Origin: Mageeibacillus sp. UBA1046
GTDB lineage: Bacteria > Bacillota > Clostridia > Saccharofermentanales > DTU023
Direction: 5' to 3'
NCBI GenBank assembly: GCA_002316595.1
Contig: DCDV01000004.1
Span: 35,417 to 48,010 of the forward strand
DNA: 12,594 nt
Position numbers and translations under genes: made by a program. How positions within the stretch are numbered: position 1 is the first letter of the stretch; every line of letters begins with the position of its first letter. Positions 6,570 through 12,594 of the stretch are shown in pieces. The notes under the pieces are model-generated. The model was given only the letters and a program-made list of their open reading frames with translations, was not told the DNA's origin and did not search any database.

Positions 6570-6638
6570 AATATTTGGCTGCTGCAAATTCACTTTGATC
6601 AAACTTGCTGTGTATTATCCATAAGGGAAGGGAAGCAT

Positions 6639-7136
6639 ATGACAAAAAGGACCGATTACATTTCATGGGACGACTACTTTCTGGGCATATCACTGCTGGC
6701 AGCCAGAAGAAGCAAGGATCCCGGCACTCAGGTTGGTGCCTGTATTGTCAGCCCCGAGAACAGGATTGTTAGTATTGGTTATAATGGCATGCCTTATGGC
6801 TGCAGCGATGATGAGTTTCCCTGGGGCAGAGAAGGAGAGGCCCTGGACGTTAAATATACATATGTCTGTCATGCGGAGCTGAACGCCATACTTAATGCCT
6901 CCGGGCGCGATCTCAAAGGATGCCGTATCTACGTGCCTTTGTTCCCCTGTAATGAATGCGCCAAAGCGATAATTCAATCCGGAATCAATAAGGTAATGTA
7001 CCTTTCAGATAAATATAAAGATACTGATATAGTTGTCGCTTCTAAGCGGATGTTCCAGGCTGCAGGGGTGGAACTTGTTCAGCTGCAGCCGGAGATTGAG
7101 GAAATATGTCTTTCCTTCCGAGCAGAAGACGTATAA
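6639..7136 (+). CDS. dCMP deaminase (DCTD-like)
   Basis: A 165-residue zinc-dependent deoxycytidylate deaminase, converting dCMP to dUMP, the substrate of thymidylate synthase, in the cytosol. Zinc and catalytic residues are clear: H78-A-E80 (CHAELNAI) and P103-C104-x2-C107 (PCNEC), E80 being the proton shuttle. GYNGMPYGCSDD (47-58) and FPW (60-62) form the substrate/allosteric region of the hexameric DCTD type. By memory it is strikingly close to human DCTD over RSKDP, QVGACIV, GYNGMP, YVCHAELNAI, LFPCNECAK and SDKY, more so than to B. subtilis ComEB. A purine-rich GGGAAGGGAAG run (6625-6635) precedes the ATG. The gene starts 69 bases after the desulfoferrodoxin stop with no terminator seen, so read-through from YfhO is possible. 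It ends 3 bases from a convergent gene. Confidence 0.95.
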   Translation: MTKRTDYISWDDYFLGISLLAARRSKDPGTQVGACIVSPENRIVSIGYNGMPYGCSDDEFPWGREGEALDVKYTYVCHAELNAILNASGRDLKGCRIYVPLFPCNECAKAIIQSGINKVMYLSDKYKDTDIVVASKRMFQAAGVELVQLQPEIEEICLSFRAEDV

Positions 7137-7139
7137 AGA

Positions 7140-7847
7140 TTATTTGCCCGTAAGACGATGCAGTTCGGCTACTTCCTTTTTCGTCAAATACCGCCAGGCG
7201 CCGACAGGAAGATTCCCCAAATTAATGTGCATTATGCGGATTCTCTTTAAAGAGACGACTTCGAAACCGAGATATTGGCACATACGCCTGATCTGACGGT
7301 TTAGACCCTGTGTCAGAATAATATTGAACTCATCCTTGCCGCGTCTTTTCGTTTTGCTGAAATTGGTTATCTGCCCTAGAATCGGAACGCCGTTTTGTAA
7401 GGTGAGCAGCTCCTCATCGCTGATTGCTTTATCTACTTTGACTTCATATTCTTTTTCATTTTTATGTTCAGCGCGCAGAATCGGATTTACCATGGAACCG
7501 TCATTGGTCAACAGGATCAATCCTTCCGACATTCTGTCCAGACGACCGATAGGGAATATCCGTTCCGGATAACCGATGTAGTCAATGATATTGTCTTTCC
7601 TTCTGGAATCGGTAGTGCTTGTAATGCCCACAGGCTTATTGAAGGCGATATATACCAGCCTGTCATCCTTAAGCGGTCTTACTATTCGTCCGTTAACTTT
7701 GACAACGTCATTGGGACCGACTGTATCGCCTAGCTGGGCTGCCTGATCGTTTAGCGTCACCTGTTCGGCAGCGATCAGTCTGTCGGCTTCGCGCCTGCTG
7801 CAATAACCGGAGGACGCTATGTATCTGTTAATGCGTATTTTTTCCAT
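7140..7847 (-). CDS. rluF: 23S rRNA pseudouridine synthase, RluF-like
   Basis: A 235-residue RsuA-family pseudouridine synthase. An S4 RNA-binding domain (about 3-58, INRYIASSGYCSRREADRLI) precedes the catalytic domain, whose Asp is D104 in GRLDRMSEGL. Its motifs track E. coli RluF (which modifies U2604 of 23S rRNA, with relaxed specificity to the adjacent base) better than RluB/RluE/RsuA: KPVGITST, FPIGRLD, NEKEYEVKVDK, GVPILG, and LTQGLNRQIRRMCQYLGFEV. It lacks the long basic C-terminal extension of the E. coli enzyme. It starts 11 bases after the kinase stop with only a weak ribosome binding site, so it is probably the third gene of the two-component operon and may be translated by coupling. 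Convergent with the dCMP deaminase gene. RluB cannot be wholly excluded from sequence alone. Confidence 0.9.
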   Translation of the reverse strand: MEKIRINRYIASSGYCSRREADRLIAAEQVTLNDQAAQLGDTVGPNDVVKVNGRIVRPLKDDRLVYIAFNKPVGITSTTDSRRKDNIIDYIGYPERIFPIGRLDRMSEGLILLTNDGSMVNPILRAEHKNEKEYEVKVDKAISDEELLTLQNGVPILGQITNFSKTKRRGKDEFNIILTQGLNRQIRRMCQYLGFEVVSLKRIRIMHINLGNLPVGAWRYLTKKEVAELHRLTGK

Positions 7848-7858
7848 TATGATCCGCT

Positions 7859-9856
7859 TTATTCAATATTGCTGTTAACTTCAGTATCAGAATTATCGTG
7901 TTTGTCCGCTGTCTTCTCTGGCGGAACGGCCTCTTCTGCGGTTTCACACCCGGTGATCTGTTCTGAAGCTTGAGCGCCTTCGTTTTCTTCATCGTTTTCA
8001 TCTTCAATGTCGCTGGAGAATACTTCTTTGATATTTCCCTCAGGATTTAACACCACGTCGGCATGGGGGATGGTGAAGATAAAACTGGCGCCATGCCCAT
8101 AATTACTTTGAACATCCAGTTTTTGACCCATATTATTAGCCAATTCTTTGGCTATGGAGAGTCCCAGCCCTGTGCCCGGATGGGTGTGAGAGCGGTCCGC
8201 CTTGAAGAAGCGGTCAAAGACGTGGTCAATATCTTCAGGTTTTATGCCAGTTCCGGAGTTATTGACGGTTATGCTGGTCGAACGGTCTTCGTTCACAACC
8301 TCAACCTCAATATTTCCTCCCGGATCAGAGTACTTTATGGCATTGTCAAACAAAATCACCAGTATTTGTTCCACGCGGTCGGGATTACCCCAGAGGAGAG
8401 GAATTTCATCCAAAGGATCTTCATTTTTAAGCTCCATTTTAATGTCATTTTCTTCAGCAGTTACCTGGAATCGGAAAACAAGGTCTGAGATCATGCGATC
8501 GATTGCAAAAGGCTTCTGCACAATAACCGCTTCTCCGGCCTGAATCCGGGAAAGCTCCAGCATGTCGTTAATCAGACGTGAAAGTCTGTGTGTCTCGCGC
8601 AGCAGGATATCGTAGTAGCGCTGGCGATCTTCTTCTGATTTGACCATTCCCTCGTTCAAGGGCTCAAGCAGTCCGCGCATGGCGGTGAGGGGAGTGCGCA
8701 GTTCGTGCGATATATTAGCAACATAATCTCTTCTGGTCATTTCCAGCCGTTCAGCTTCAGTGATATCGCGGAACAGACCTACTGCCCCGTCCATAATATG
8801 CTGATCGGTTTCCAGGGGAGTTATGATTACATTTATCTGCCTGTTATCTTTAGAAATTACAACATTTACTGTCTCATTCTTCTCCAATACCTGATTGAAA
8901 AAATTGTCCAGGCGAGAGGTGCGTAAAAATTCATCCGGGGATAACCCCTTTACGTCAGAGGCTTTGATTCCGAAAACATCCCAGACTGCAGTATTGGAAT
9001 GGGTTACTATTCCGTCGCAGTTGATCGCGATTATCCCTTCTTGAATCCCGTCTAAAATCTGACGAAGACGATTACGCTCCACCCTCAGTTCAGAGAAGGC
9101 GAGTGAGAGCTGAGTTGCCAGCTGGTTCATTGCGCGACCTAAGTCTCCGATCTCACCCTCTTCGCTCTCGTCTGCTCTTTGGGTGAAATCCCCTGAGGAT
9201 ATTGCTATTGCAACTTTGCGTATAGATTGAAGCGGGCGAACTAAGCGGAAAGCAGCTATAAGCACCGGGATCGTCATAATGAGCAGCACTACCAGAGAGG
9301 AAATCAGAAGCGCAACATTCAAACTAAGAATACTGGCATTCATTTCTTCCATGGGCTGGACCGTTACAACAGATCCATATCTGGCTTCTTCAAATTCAAT
9401 TGGGACGGATGCAAATATGAGTGAGCCATTAATCCCCTGAACTCGCATAATTTCTGAAGTTGTCTCAACAGTGGAGCTCATGAGTTCCAAATGAGAGTCG
9501 AGAACATATTTAAAAAGCAGATCTGTGGTCTCGGTCGATTCGAATTGAAGATTGGTATGCAGTTTTATTCCTTCGCCATCGACCAGAAAGGTCCAGCTGC
9601 CGTACATTGAATAAGACAAGGCGATGGTTTCGGTGACGAAATTATCGTAATCATCAGCTCCGGCAACGCGGTTAGAAATCACGCTGGAGCGAGTAGTTAT
9701 TTGCCTGGTGATGATACGGGCAAAAACAGGCTGCGCAATAAAGGAATAAAATACAGTGGTCAGTACAGTCCATAGAATTACTGCCACTACAATCAGAATA
9801 AAAAATCTGCGAACTAAAAAACTATTTTTCAGCTTCAAATTTGTACCCAACTCCAT
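7859..9856 (-). CDS. Membrane sensor histidine kinase (PhoR/WalK-like)
   Basis: 665 residues in the order TM1 (18-40), extracytoplasmic sensor of ~135 residues, TM2 (176-203), HAMP (204-257, RLVRPLQSIRKVAIAISSGDF), PAS (about 262-368, LDGIQEGIIAINCDG), HisKA with phospho-acceptor H384 (ISHELRTPL), and HATPase with N505 (FDNAIKYS), F box RFF and GTGLGL (561-566). This is the PhoR/WalK/ResE architecture; the sensor domain does not identify the signal. In the G1 box the usual Asp is Asn533 (NNSGTGI), a change found in some active kinases. An acidic, Glu/Asp/Ser-rich, probably disordered tail (about 614-665) follows the ATPase domain and is not part of the usual architecture. The chosen ATG overlaps the response-regulator gene by 35 bases and has no clear ribosome binding site, so translational coupling is likely; a TTG at 9838 is another possible start. 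Confidence 0.93.
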   Translation of the reverse strand: MELGTNLKLKNSFLVRRFFILIVVAVILWTVLTTVFYSFIAQPVFARIITRQITTRSSVISNRVAGADDYDNFVTETIALSYSMYGSWTFLVDGEGIKLHTNLQFESTETTDLLFKYVLDSHLELMSSTVETTSEIMRVQGINGSLIFASVPIEFEEARYGSVVTVQPMEEMNASILSLNVALLISSLVVLLIMTIPVLIAAFRLVRPLQSIRKVAIAISSGDFTQRADESEEGEIGDLGRAMNQLATQLSLAFSELRVERNRLRQILDGIQEGIIAINCDGIVTHSNTAVWDVFGIKASDVKGLSPDEFLRTSRLDNFFNQVLEKNETVNVVISKDNRQINVIITPLETDQHIMDGAVGLFRDITEAERLEMTRRDYVANISHELRTPLTAMRGLLEPLNEGMVKSEEDRQRYYDILLRETHRLSRLINDMLELSRIQAGEAVIVQKPFAIDRMISDLVFRFQVTAEENDIKMELKNEDPLDEIPLLWGNPDRVEQILVILFDNAIKYSDPGGNIEVEVVNEDRSTSITVNNSGTGIKPEDIDHVFDRFFKADRSHTHPGTGLGLSIAKELANNMGQKLDVQSNYGHGASFIFTIPHADVVLNPEGNIKEVFSSDIEDENDEENEGAQASEQITGCETAEEAVPPEKTADKHDNSDTEVNSNIE

Positions 9857-10508
9857 AAACGGTGATCAGGCCATATTTAGCATCTTCTTGATCGATTTTC
9901 TGCCTGATGCGTTTAATATGCGTATCTACTGTTCTGGTGTCTCCGAAGTAGTCATATCCCCACACCTTGGACAGGATCTGCTCACGGTCCATAACCTGAC
10001 CTGCGTGAGATGCCAGCAGATACAGAATTTCTACTTCTTTGGGTGTAAAGGCTACGTTTTCGCCTTTGACTTTGACTTGATAATTATCCAGATTTATCTC
10101 CAGACCTTCAAATCTAAGCACTGAAGAAGGACTGCTTTCGCCTTCGCGTAATCTGCGCAGGACAGCTTTGATTCTTGCAATAACTTCTCGAGGACTGAAG
10201 GGCTTGACAATATAATCATCAGCGCCTAATTCCAGACCGAGAACACGGTCAATTTCTTCACCGCGGGCTGTCAGCATGATCACGGGTACATTGGATGTCT
10301 TCCTTATTTCGCGGCATACATCAGTACCGGACATCTTAGGCATCATTAAATCCAGAATTATCAAGTCCGGTTTTTCTTCCTCCCAGAGCTTTAGCGACTC
10401 CAGGCCGTCAAATGCTGATGCATGAGTATAATTCTCTGCATCAAGATAAATTATCAGGGATTCGTGAACTACCGGATCGTCATCACAAATTAAAATATGT
10501 GGGATCAT
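9822..10508 (-). CDS. OmpR/PhoB-family response regulator
   Basis: 228 residues. Receiver domain 1-120 with the acidic pocket D9-D11, phosphorylated D53 (ILDLMMP), T80 (MLTA) and K102 (VKPF). The winged-helix DNA-binding domain at ~130-226 contains FTPKEVEILYLLASHAG, WGYDYFGDTRTVDTHIKRIRQKI and VYGVGYKF. It fits the PhoP/WalR/RegX3 group, but I cannot assign one name. The start at 10508 is preferred over upstream ATGs because AGGAGG (complement of 10515-10520) lies 6 bases before it and the receiver consensus begins right there. First gene of an operon with the kinase that it overlaps, its obvious partner, and the rluF-like gene. The palindromic promoter region upstream could be its own binding site, which is inference. 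Confidence 0.95.
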   Translation of the reverse strand: MIPHILICDDDPVVHESLIIYLDAENYTHASAFDGLESLKLWEEEKPDLIILDLMMPKMSGTDVCREIRKTSNVPVIMLTARGEEIDRVLGLELGADDYIVKPFSPREVIARIKAVLRRLREGESSPSSVLRFEGLEINLDNYQVKVKGENVAFTPKEVEILYLLASHAGQVMDREQILSKVWGYDYFGDTRTVDTHIKRIRQKIDQEDAKYGLITVYGVGYKFEAEK

Positions 10509-10530
10509 GGCTCGCCTCCTCATAAGTATG

Positions 10531-10559
10531 CCTATATTATACTGTATAATCATTGTCAG
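10531..10559 (-). promoter_or_regulatory. Probable promoter region of the two-component operon
   Basis: On the minus strand, CTGACA (complement of 10554-10559, one base from consensus) lies 17 bases from TATAGG (10531-10536). A perfect TATAAT (10536-10541) is also present but has no -35 at normal spacing. Either would place initiation just upstream of the AGGAGG of the response regulator. Confidence 0.45.
10536..10550. repeat. Perfect palindrome over the -10 region of the regulator operon
   Basis: ATTATACTGTATAAT has 7-bp arms and a one-base centre, and puts a TATAAT hexamer on each strand. It lies 28 bp upstream of the response-regulator start. It may be an operator or simply two back-to-back -10 boxes. 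Confidence 0.7.
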
Positions 10560-10599
10560 CAGGACTACTTCAAATTGCAAATATTTTTCCTGAAAGACT

Positions 10600-10613
10600 G
10601 TATATTAATATAC
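10600..10613. repeat. 14-bp perfect palindrome between divergent genes
   Basis: GTATATTAATATAC is fully self-complementary, AT-rich, and lies in the 239-base gap between the regulator operon and the RluA-family gene. It shares the GTATAWT element with the palindrome at 10536-10550; the centres are about 63 bp apart. Confidence 0.7.
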
Positions 10614-10747
10614 TTCTGCTTCGCTCACACGTCTGCTTTTACATTTAGATTAAACTGACACCGAAAACCATAAGGATGAAGACTCGAGAGGATACATGAG
10701 ACGCCGGGAGAGCTAAACATCTTCAGAAAAATCGGAAATGGGGACAT

Positions 10748-11530
10748 ATGTCTATTGGAAATCAACATCCCTTAATATTGTACGAAGACAATCATATACT
10801 GGCAGCTGTCAAAGAACCGGTAATTCTATCTCAGGAGGACATCAGCGGCAAAGCTGACATGGTTAATTTGATCAAAGATTATCTGGCAGTATCCCGCAGT
10901 AAGCCCGGAAACGTCTGGCTGGGTCTTTTGCACCGGCTGGATCAGCCGGCTAGCGGAGTTATGGTTTTTGCTCTTACTTCCAAAGCCGCGGGCAGGATGT
11001 CAAAGGCTTTCCGGGAAAATCTGATAGGAAAATACTATCTTGCTTTGGTTCACGGAATACCTGATCAGCCGGCAGCGACTTTGACAGACTACATATCCTA
11101 TGAAAAGAGGGAAGGAAGGTACTTTATTACTTCAAAAGAAGAGGGTCGGCCGGCGACTCTGGAGTATCGTGTCGTCCTGACCTTTAAAACTGACAAAACA
11201 GTGCTCTCCCTGCTGTTGATTCGTCTGATTACGGGACGCCCGCATCAGATAAGGGTGCAGTTTTCCGGACGGCAGCATCCGTTGCTGGGGGACAGACGTT
11301 ACGGACCGGACAGTCTATTGGACCAGAAAGTTCCCACGCTGGCATTGCATAGTTATATGCTGGATTTTCTTCATCCGGTAAAGAGGAACAGAATGGTTGT
11401 CAAAGCCCCGTTATTCTTAGATGGCAAAGCGATAAATCCATCCTTTGCCACGATCAGAGATGCCCTGGATTATGGCAAGATCGATAGTTATATTGATGAA
11501 ATGAGCAGGGAAGTGAGCAAATTGACATAA
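10748..11530 (+). CDS. RluA-family RNA pseudouridine synthase without S4 domain
   Basis: 260 residues. Uridine isomerase acting on rRNA or tRNA. The catalytic Asp is D65 in LLHRLDQPASGVMVFA, and the second family motif is LITGRPHQIRVQF followed by HPLLGDRRYG. It has no N-terminal S4 domain (the catalytic fold starts near residue 8), as in RluA/TruC/YjbO-type members, so the target base cannot be told from sequence. A short hydrophilic C-terminal extension (about 230-260) follows the core. The ATG has only a weak GGGGA (10740-10744) close before it. Transcribed away from the two-component operon. Its last sense codons TTG ACA double as the -35 box of the downstream tRNA promoter. Confidence in the family is high, in the target none. 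Confidence 0.92.
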   Translation: MSIGNQHPLILYEDNHILAAVKEPVILSQEDISGKADMVNLIKDYLAVSRSKPGNVWLGLLHRLDQPASGVMVFALTSKAAGRMSKAFRENLIGKYYLALVHGIPDQPAATLTDYISYEKREGRYFITSKEEGRPATLEYRVVLTFKTDKTVLSLLLIRLITGRPHQIRVQFSGRQHPLLGDRRYGPDSLLDQKVPTLALHSYMLDFLHPVKRNRMVVKAPLFLDGKAINPSFATIRDALDYGKIDSYIDEMSREVSKLT

Positions 11531-11550
11531 TGATTTTAATATGTCAGAAT
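11522..11550 (+). promoter_or_regulatory. Promoter of tRNA-Pro, overlapping the upstream stop codon
   Basis: A perfect TTGACA (11522-11527) is followed after 17 bases by CAGAAT (11545-11550, 4 of 6). Predicted initiation at ~11557 is just before the mature tRNA end. The -35 box is made of the final Leu and Thr codons of the pseudouridine synthase gene. Confidence 0.6.
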
Positions 11551-11560
11551 TGCTTTGTTT

Positions 11561-11636
11561 CGAGGTGTAGCGCAGCTGGTAGCGCGCTTGCTTTGGGAGC
11601 AAGATGTCGGGGGTTCGAGTCCCTTCACCTCGACCA
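11561..11636 (+). tRNA. tRNA-Pro (anticodon UGG)
   Basis: Complete 76-base cloverleaf with encoded CCA. Acceptor CGAGGTG (11561-11567) pairs with CACCTCG (11626-11632), discriminator A. The anticodon stem CTTGC/GCAAG encloses TTTGGGA with TGG at 11594-11596, and the T arm contains GGTTCGAGTCC. Confidence 0.97.
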
Positions 11637-11639
11637 CGA

Positions 11640-11680
11640 ACCCCATCGGCTTTAATCTGCCGGTGGGGTCTTAATATTTT
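11640..11680 (+). terminator. Intrinsic terminator after tRNA-Pro
   Basis: ACCCCATCGGC (11640-11650) pairs with GCCGGTGGGGT (11659-11669), 11 pairs with one T-G wobble, loop of 8, then a T-rich stretch CTTAATATTTT. It begins 3 bases after the tRNA CCA. Confidence 0.9.
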
Positions 11681-11693
11681 CTGATGTGTTAGT

Positions 11694-11740
11694 CAGATGA
11701 GCTTTTAAATGATGAAGCTCAAAAATTAGATCATCTGGAG
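11694..11740 (+). promoter_or_regulatory. Possible leader hairpins upstream of the GlmU-like gene
   Basis: CAGATGA (11694-11700) is complementary to TCATCTG (11731-11737), and GAGCTT (11699-11704) to AAGCTC (11715-11720). The two stems share bases 11699-11700, so they compete at their junction. The outer 3' arm overlaps the first bases of the TGGAG ribosome binding site (11736-11740). Confidence 0.4.
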
Positions 11741-11748
11741 AAATTAAT

Positions 11749-12426
11749 ATGGATATTGAATTAACAATTGAGGCATTATTTCCACAAGGTTTAGGTTTAG
11801 CTGAAGCTTTGCTGACTGAAAACCTGTATCCGTGGGAAAGTCTCCCTTTTATCAGTGACTATGTAAAAGCTGTCGGTGCAAATCTGGATCTAAACGAGTA
11901 CGAGAAACATGACAATAATGTCTGGATAGCCAAATCAGCGATAGTAGCGCCTTCAGCATTTCTCGGATATAACATCATTATAGGACCGGGTACTGTAGTC
12001 AGGCATTGTGCCTTTTTGCGAAATGATATTCTAATCGGGGAAGATTGTGTAATCGGCAATTCCAGCGAATTAAAAAATTCGATTCTGATCAGAAAAGTAC
12101 AGGTTCCGCATTTCAATTATATTGGGGATTCTGTTCTCGGAACCGGTGTACACTTAGGCGCCGGAGCGATAACATCCAATATCAAGTCAGACAGGACAAA
12201 TATTGAAATTCGCTGCTCTGAGAAAAAAATCGCAACGGGATTGCGAAAAATGGGCGCAATTATTGGAGACCAGGTAGAAATTGGCTGTAACTGCGTTATG
12301 AATCCCGGAACTGTCATAGGAACCGGCAGCAGAATATACCCTTTGTCTCTTGTCAGGGGATATGTACCGGCTCACTCTATTTATAAAAACACCGGGGAAG
12401 TAACAGAGATCTTAAACTTGACATAA
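11749..12426 (+). CDS. Left-handed beta-helix acyltransferase, GlmU C-terminal-domain-like
   Basis: 225 residues. After a ~55-residue N-terminal region, hexapeptide repeats run from about 58 to 200 (VWIAKSAIVAPSAFLGYNIIIGPGTVV, ILIGEDCVIGN, AIIGDQVEIGC, NPGTVIGTGS). The segment VPHFNYIGDSVLGTGVHLGAGAITSN (119-144) matches the acetyltransferase site of GlmU, with H121 at the catalytic His and GAGAITSN where GlmU has GAGTITCNYDG. The uridylyltransferase half of GlmU is absent, so it cannot make UDP-GlcNAc from the 1-phosphate. Glucosamine-1-phosphate N-acetyltransferase or another sugar-nucleotide acyltransferase is plausible, and the substrate is unknown. TGGAG (11736-11740) precedes the ATG by 8 bases. 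It stands alone between two tRNA units, and its last codons form a tRNA promoter element. Confidence 0.85.
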   Translation: MDIELTIEALFPQGLGLAEALLTENLYPWESLPFISDYVKAVGANLDLNEYEKHDNNVWIAKSAIVAPSAFLGYNIIIGPGTVVRHCAFLRNDILIGEDCVIGNSSELKNSILIRKVQVPHFNYIGDSVLGTGVHLGAGAITSNIKSDRTNIEIRCSEKKIATGLRKMGAIIGDQVEIGCNCVMNPGTVIGTGSRIYPLSLVRGYVPAHSIYKNTGEVTEILNLT

Positions 12427-12446
12427 TCAATACTCTTTCTTATAAT
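12418..12446 (+). promoter_or_regulatory. Consensus promoter of the downstream tRNA cluster
   Basis: TTGACA (12418-12423), 17-base spacer, TATAAT (12441-12446): both hexamers and the spacing are perfect sigma-70/sigma-A consensus. The -35 box is the last Leu-Thr codon pair of the GlmU-like gene, next to its stop. Predicted initiation is at ~12453, 18 bases before the first tRNA. Confidence 0.92.
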
Positions 12447-12470
12447 CCTTTTGTTGCTGTTTAAAGGGAT

Positions 12471-12547
12471 GGGCCATTAGCTCAGTTGGTCAGAGCAGCC
12501 GGCTCATAACCGGTAGGTCCGGGGTTCGAGTCCCTGATGGCCCACCA
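12471..12547 (+). tRNA. tRNA with CAU anticodon (elongator Met, or Ile2 read with lysidine)
   Basis: Complete 77-base cloverleaf with encoded CCA. GGGCCAT (12471-12477) pairs with ATGGCCC (12537-12543), discriminator A. The anticodon loop is CTCATAA with stem GCCGG/CCGGT. It is not the initiator, because base pair 1-72 is a normal G-C and the anticodon stem lacks the three-G-C signature. The C4-G69 and C5-G68 pairs would suit the lysidine synthase TilS, so Ile2 is possible; sequence alone does not decide. Confidence 0.93.
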
Positions 12548-12565
12548 TTCAATTCAGCAAAATAC

Positions 12566-12594
12566 GGGGGAATACCCAAGTGGCCAAAGGGGGC
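12566..12594 (+). tRNA. 5' part of a probable tRNA-Tyr, cut by the window end
   Basis: GGGGGAA (acceptor 5' strand), TA, CCC, then AAGTGGCCAAAGGGGGC: the three-pair CCC/GGG D stem with the AAGTGGCCAAA loop is the pattern of bacterial tRNA-Tyr. It starts 18 bases after the previous tRNA and probably shares its transcript. The anticodon lies outside the window. Confidence 0.7.

Noticed and set aside
10670..10715. Small upstream reading frames before the RluA-family gene
   Set aside because: Two ATGs open frames of only six or seven codons with poor ribosome binding sites; no sign of a leader peptide motif.
12566..12594. tRNA-Ser or tRNA-Leu at the window end
   Set aside because: The D arm CCC-AAGTGGCCAAA-GGG fits tRNA-Tyr better than the class II Ser or Leu patterns; the cut prevents proof.

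Overview
The window reads as chromosomal, housekeeping-rich DNA of an anaerobic, Clostridia-like Bacillota. Four things point that way: a type A RNase P RNA (Bacilli carry type B), a YtxH plus DUF948-like stress/envelope pair, a YfhO-family membrane protein, and a desulfoferrodoxin (superoxide reductase), a typical anaerobe enzyme. The PurM-like protein resembles the form I remember from Bacteroidota, so the assignment is an inference. I see no phage, insertion sequence or CRISPR array.

Layout. Bases 1-417 hold the end, or all, of an unrecognised protein with seven 9-residue repeats; its stop region is duplicated just downstream and the second copy helps form a terminator. Bases 619-960 encode rnpB behind a recognisable promoter, and purM begins 18 bases after the RNA. 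Bases 2369-3302 carry ytxH and a DUF948-like gene, closed by a clean terminator. Bases 3414-6569 form one long frame in which a complete YfhO protein runs without a stop into a complete desulfoferrodoxin, which keeps its own strong ribosome binding site and ATG. A DCTD-like dCMP deaminase follows (6639-7136). It meets, tail to tail with 3 bases between, a minus-strand operon that is read from 10508 down to 7140: response regulator, sensor kinase, RluF-type 23S rRNA pseudouridine synthase. Divergent from that operon is an RluA-family pseudouridine synthase (10748-11530), then tRNA-Pro(UGG) with a terminator, a GlmU-like left-handed beta-helix acyltransferase (11749-12426), a CAU tRNA, and the 5' end of a probable tRNA-Tyr at the window edge.

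How the genes fit together. Much of the window serves RNA maturation and translation (rnpB, two pseudouridine synthases, three tRNAs) and nucleotide supply (PurM, dCMP deaminase). The rest concerns the envelope and stress (YtxH, DUF948, YfhO, two-component system, superoxide reductase). The most unusual item is the YfhO-desulfoferrodoxin fusion with a preserved internal start, which could give both a membrane-tethered and a soluble superoxide reductase. Two tRNA promoters have their TTGACA -35 box inside the last two sense codons of the gene upstream, with the same ten bases TTGACATAAT at both places.
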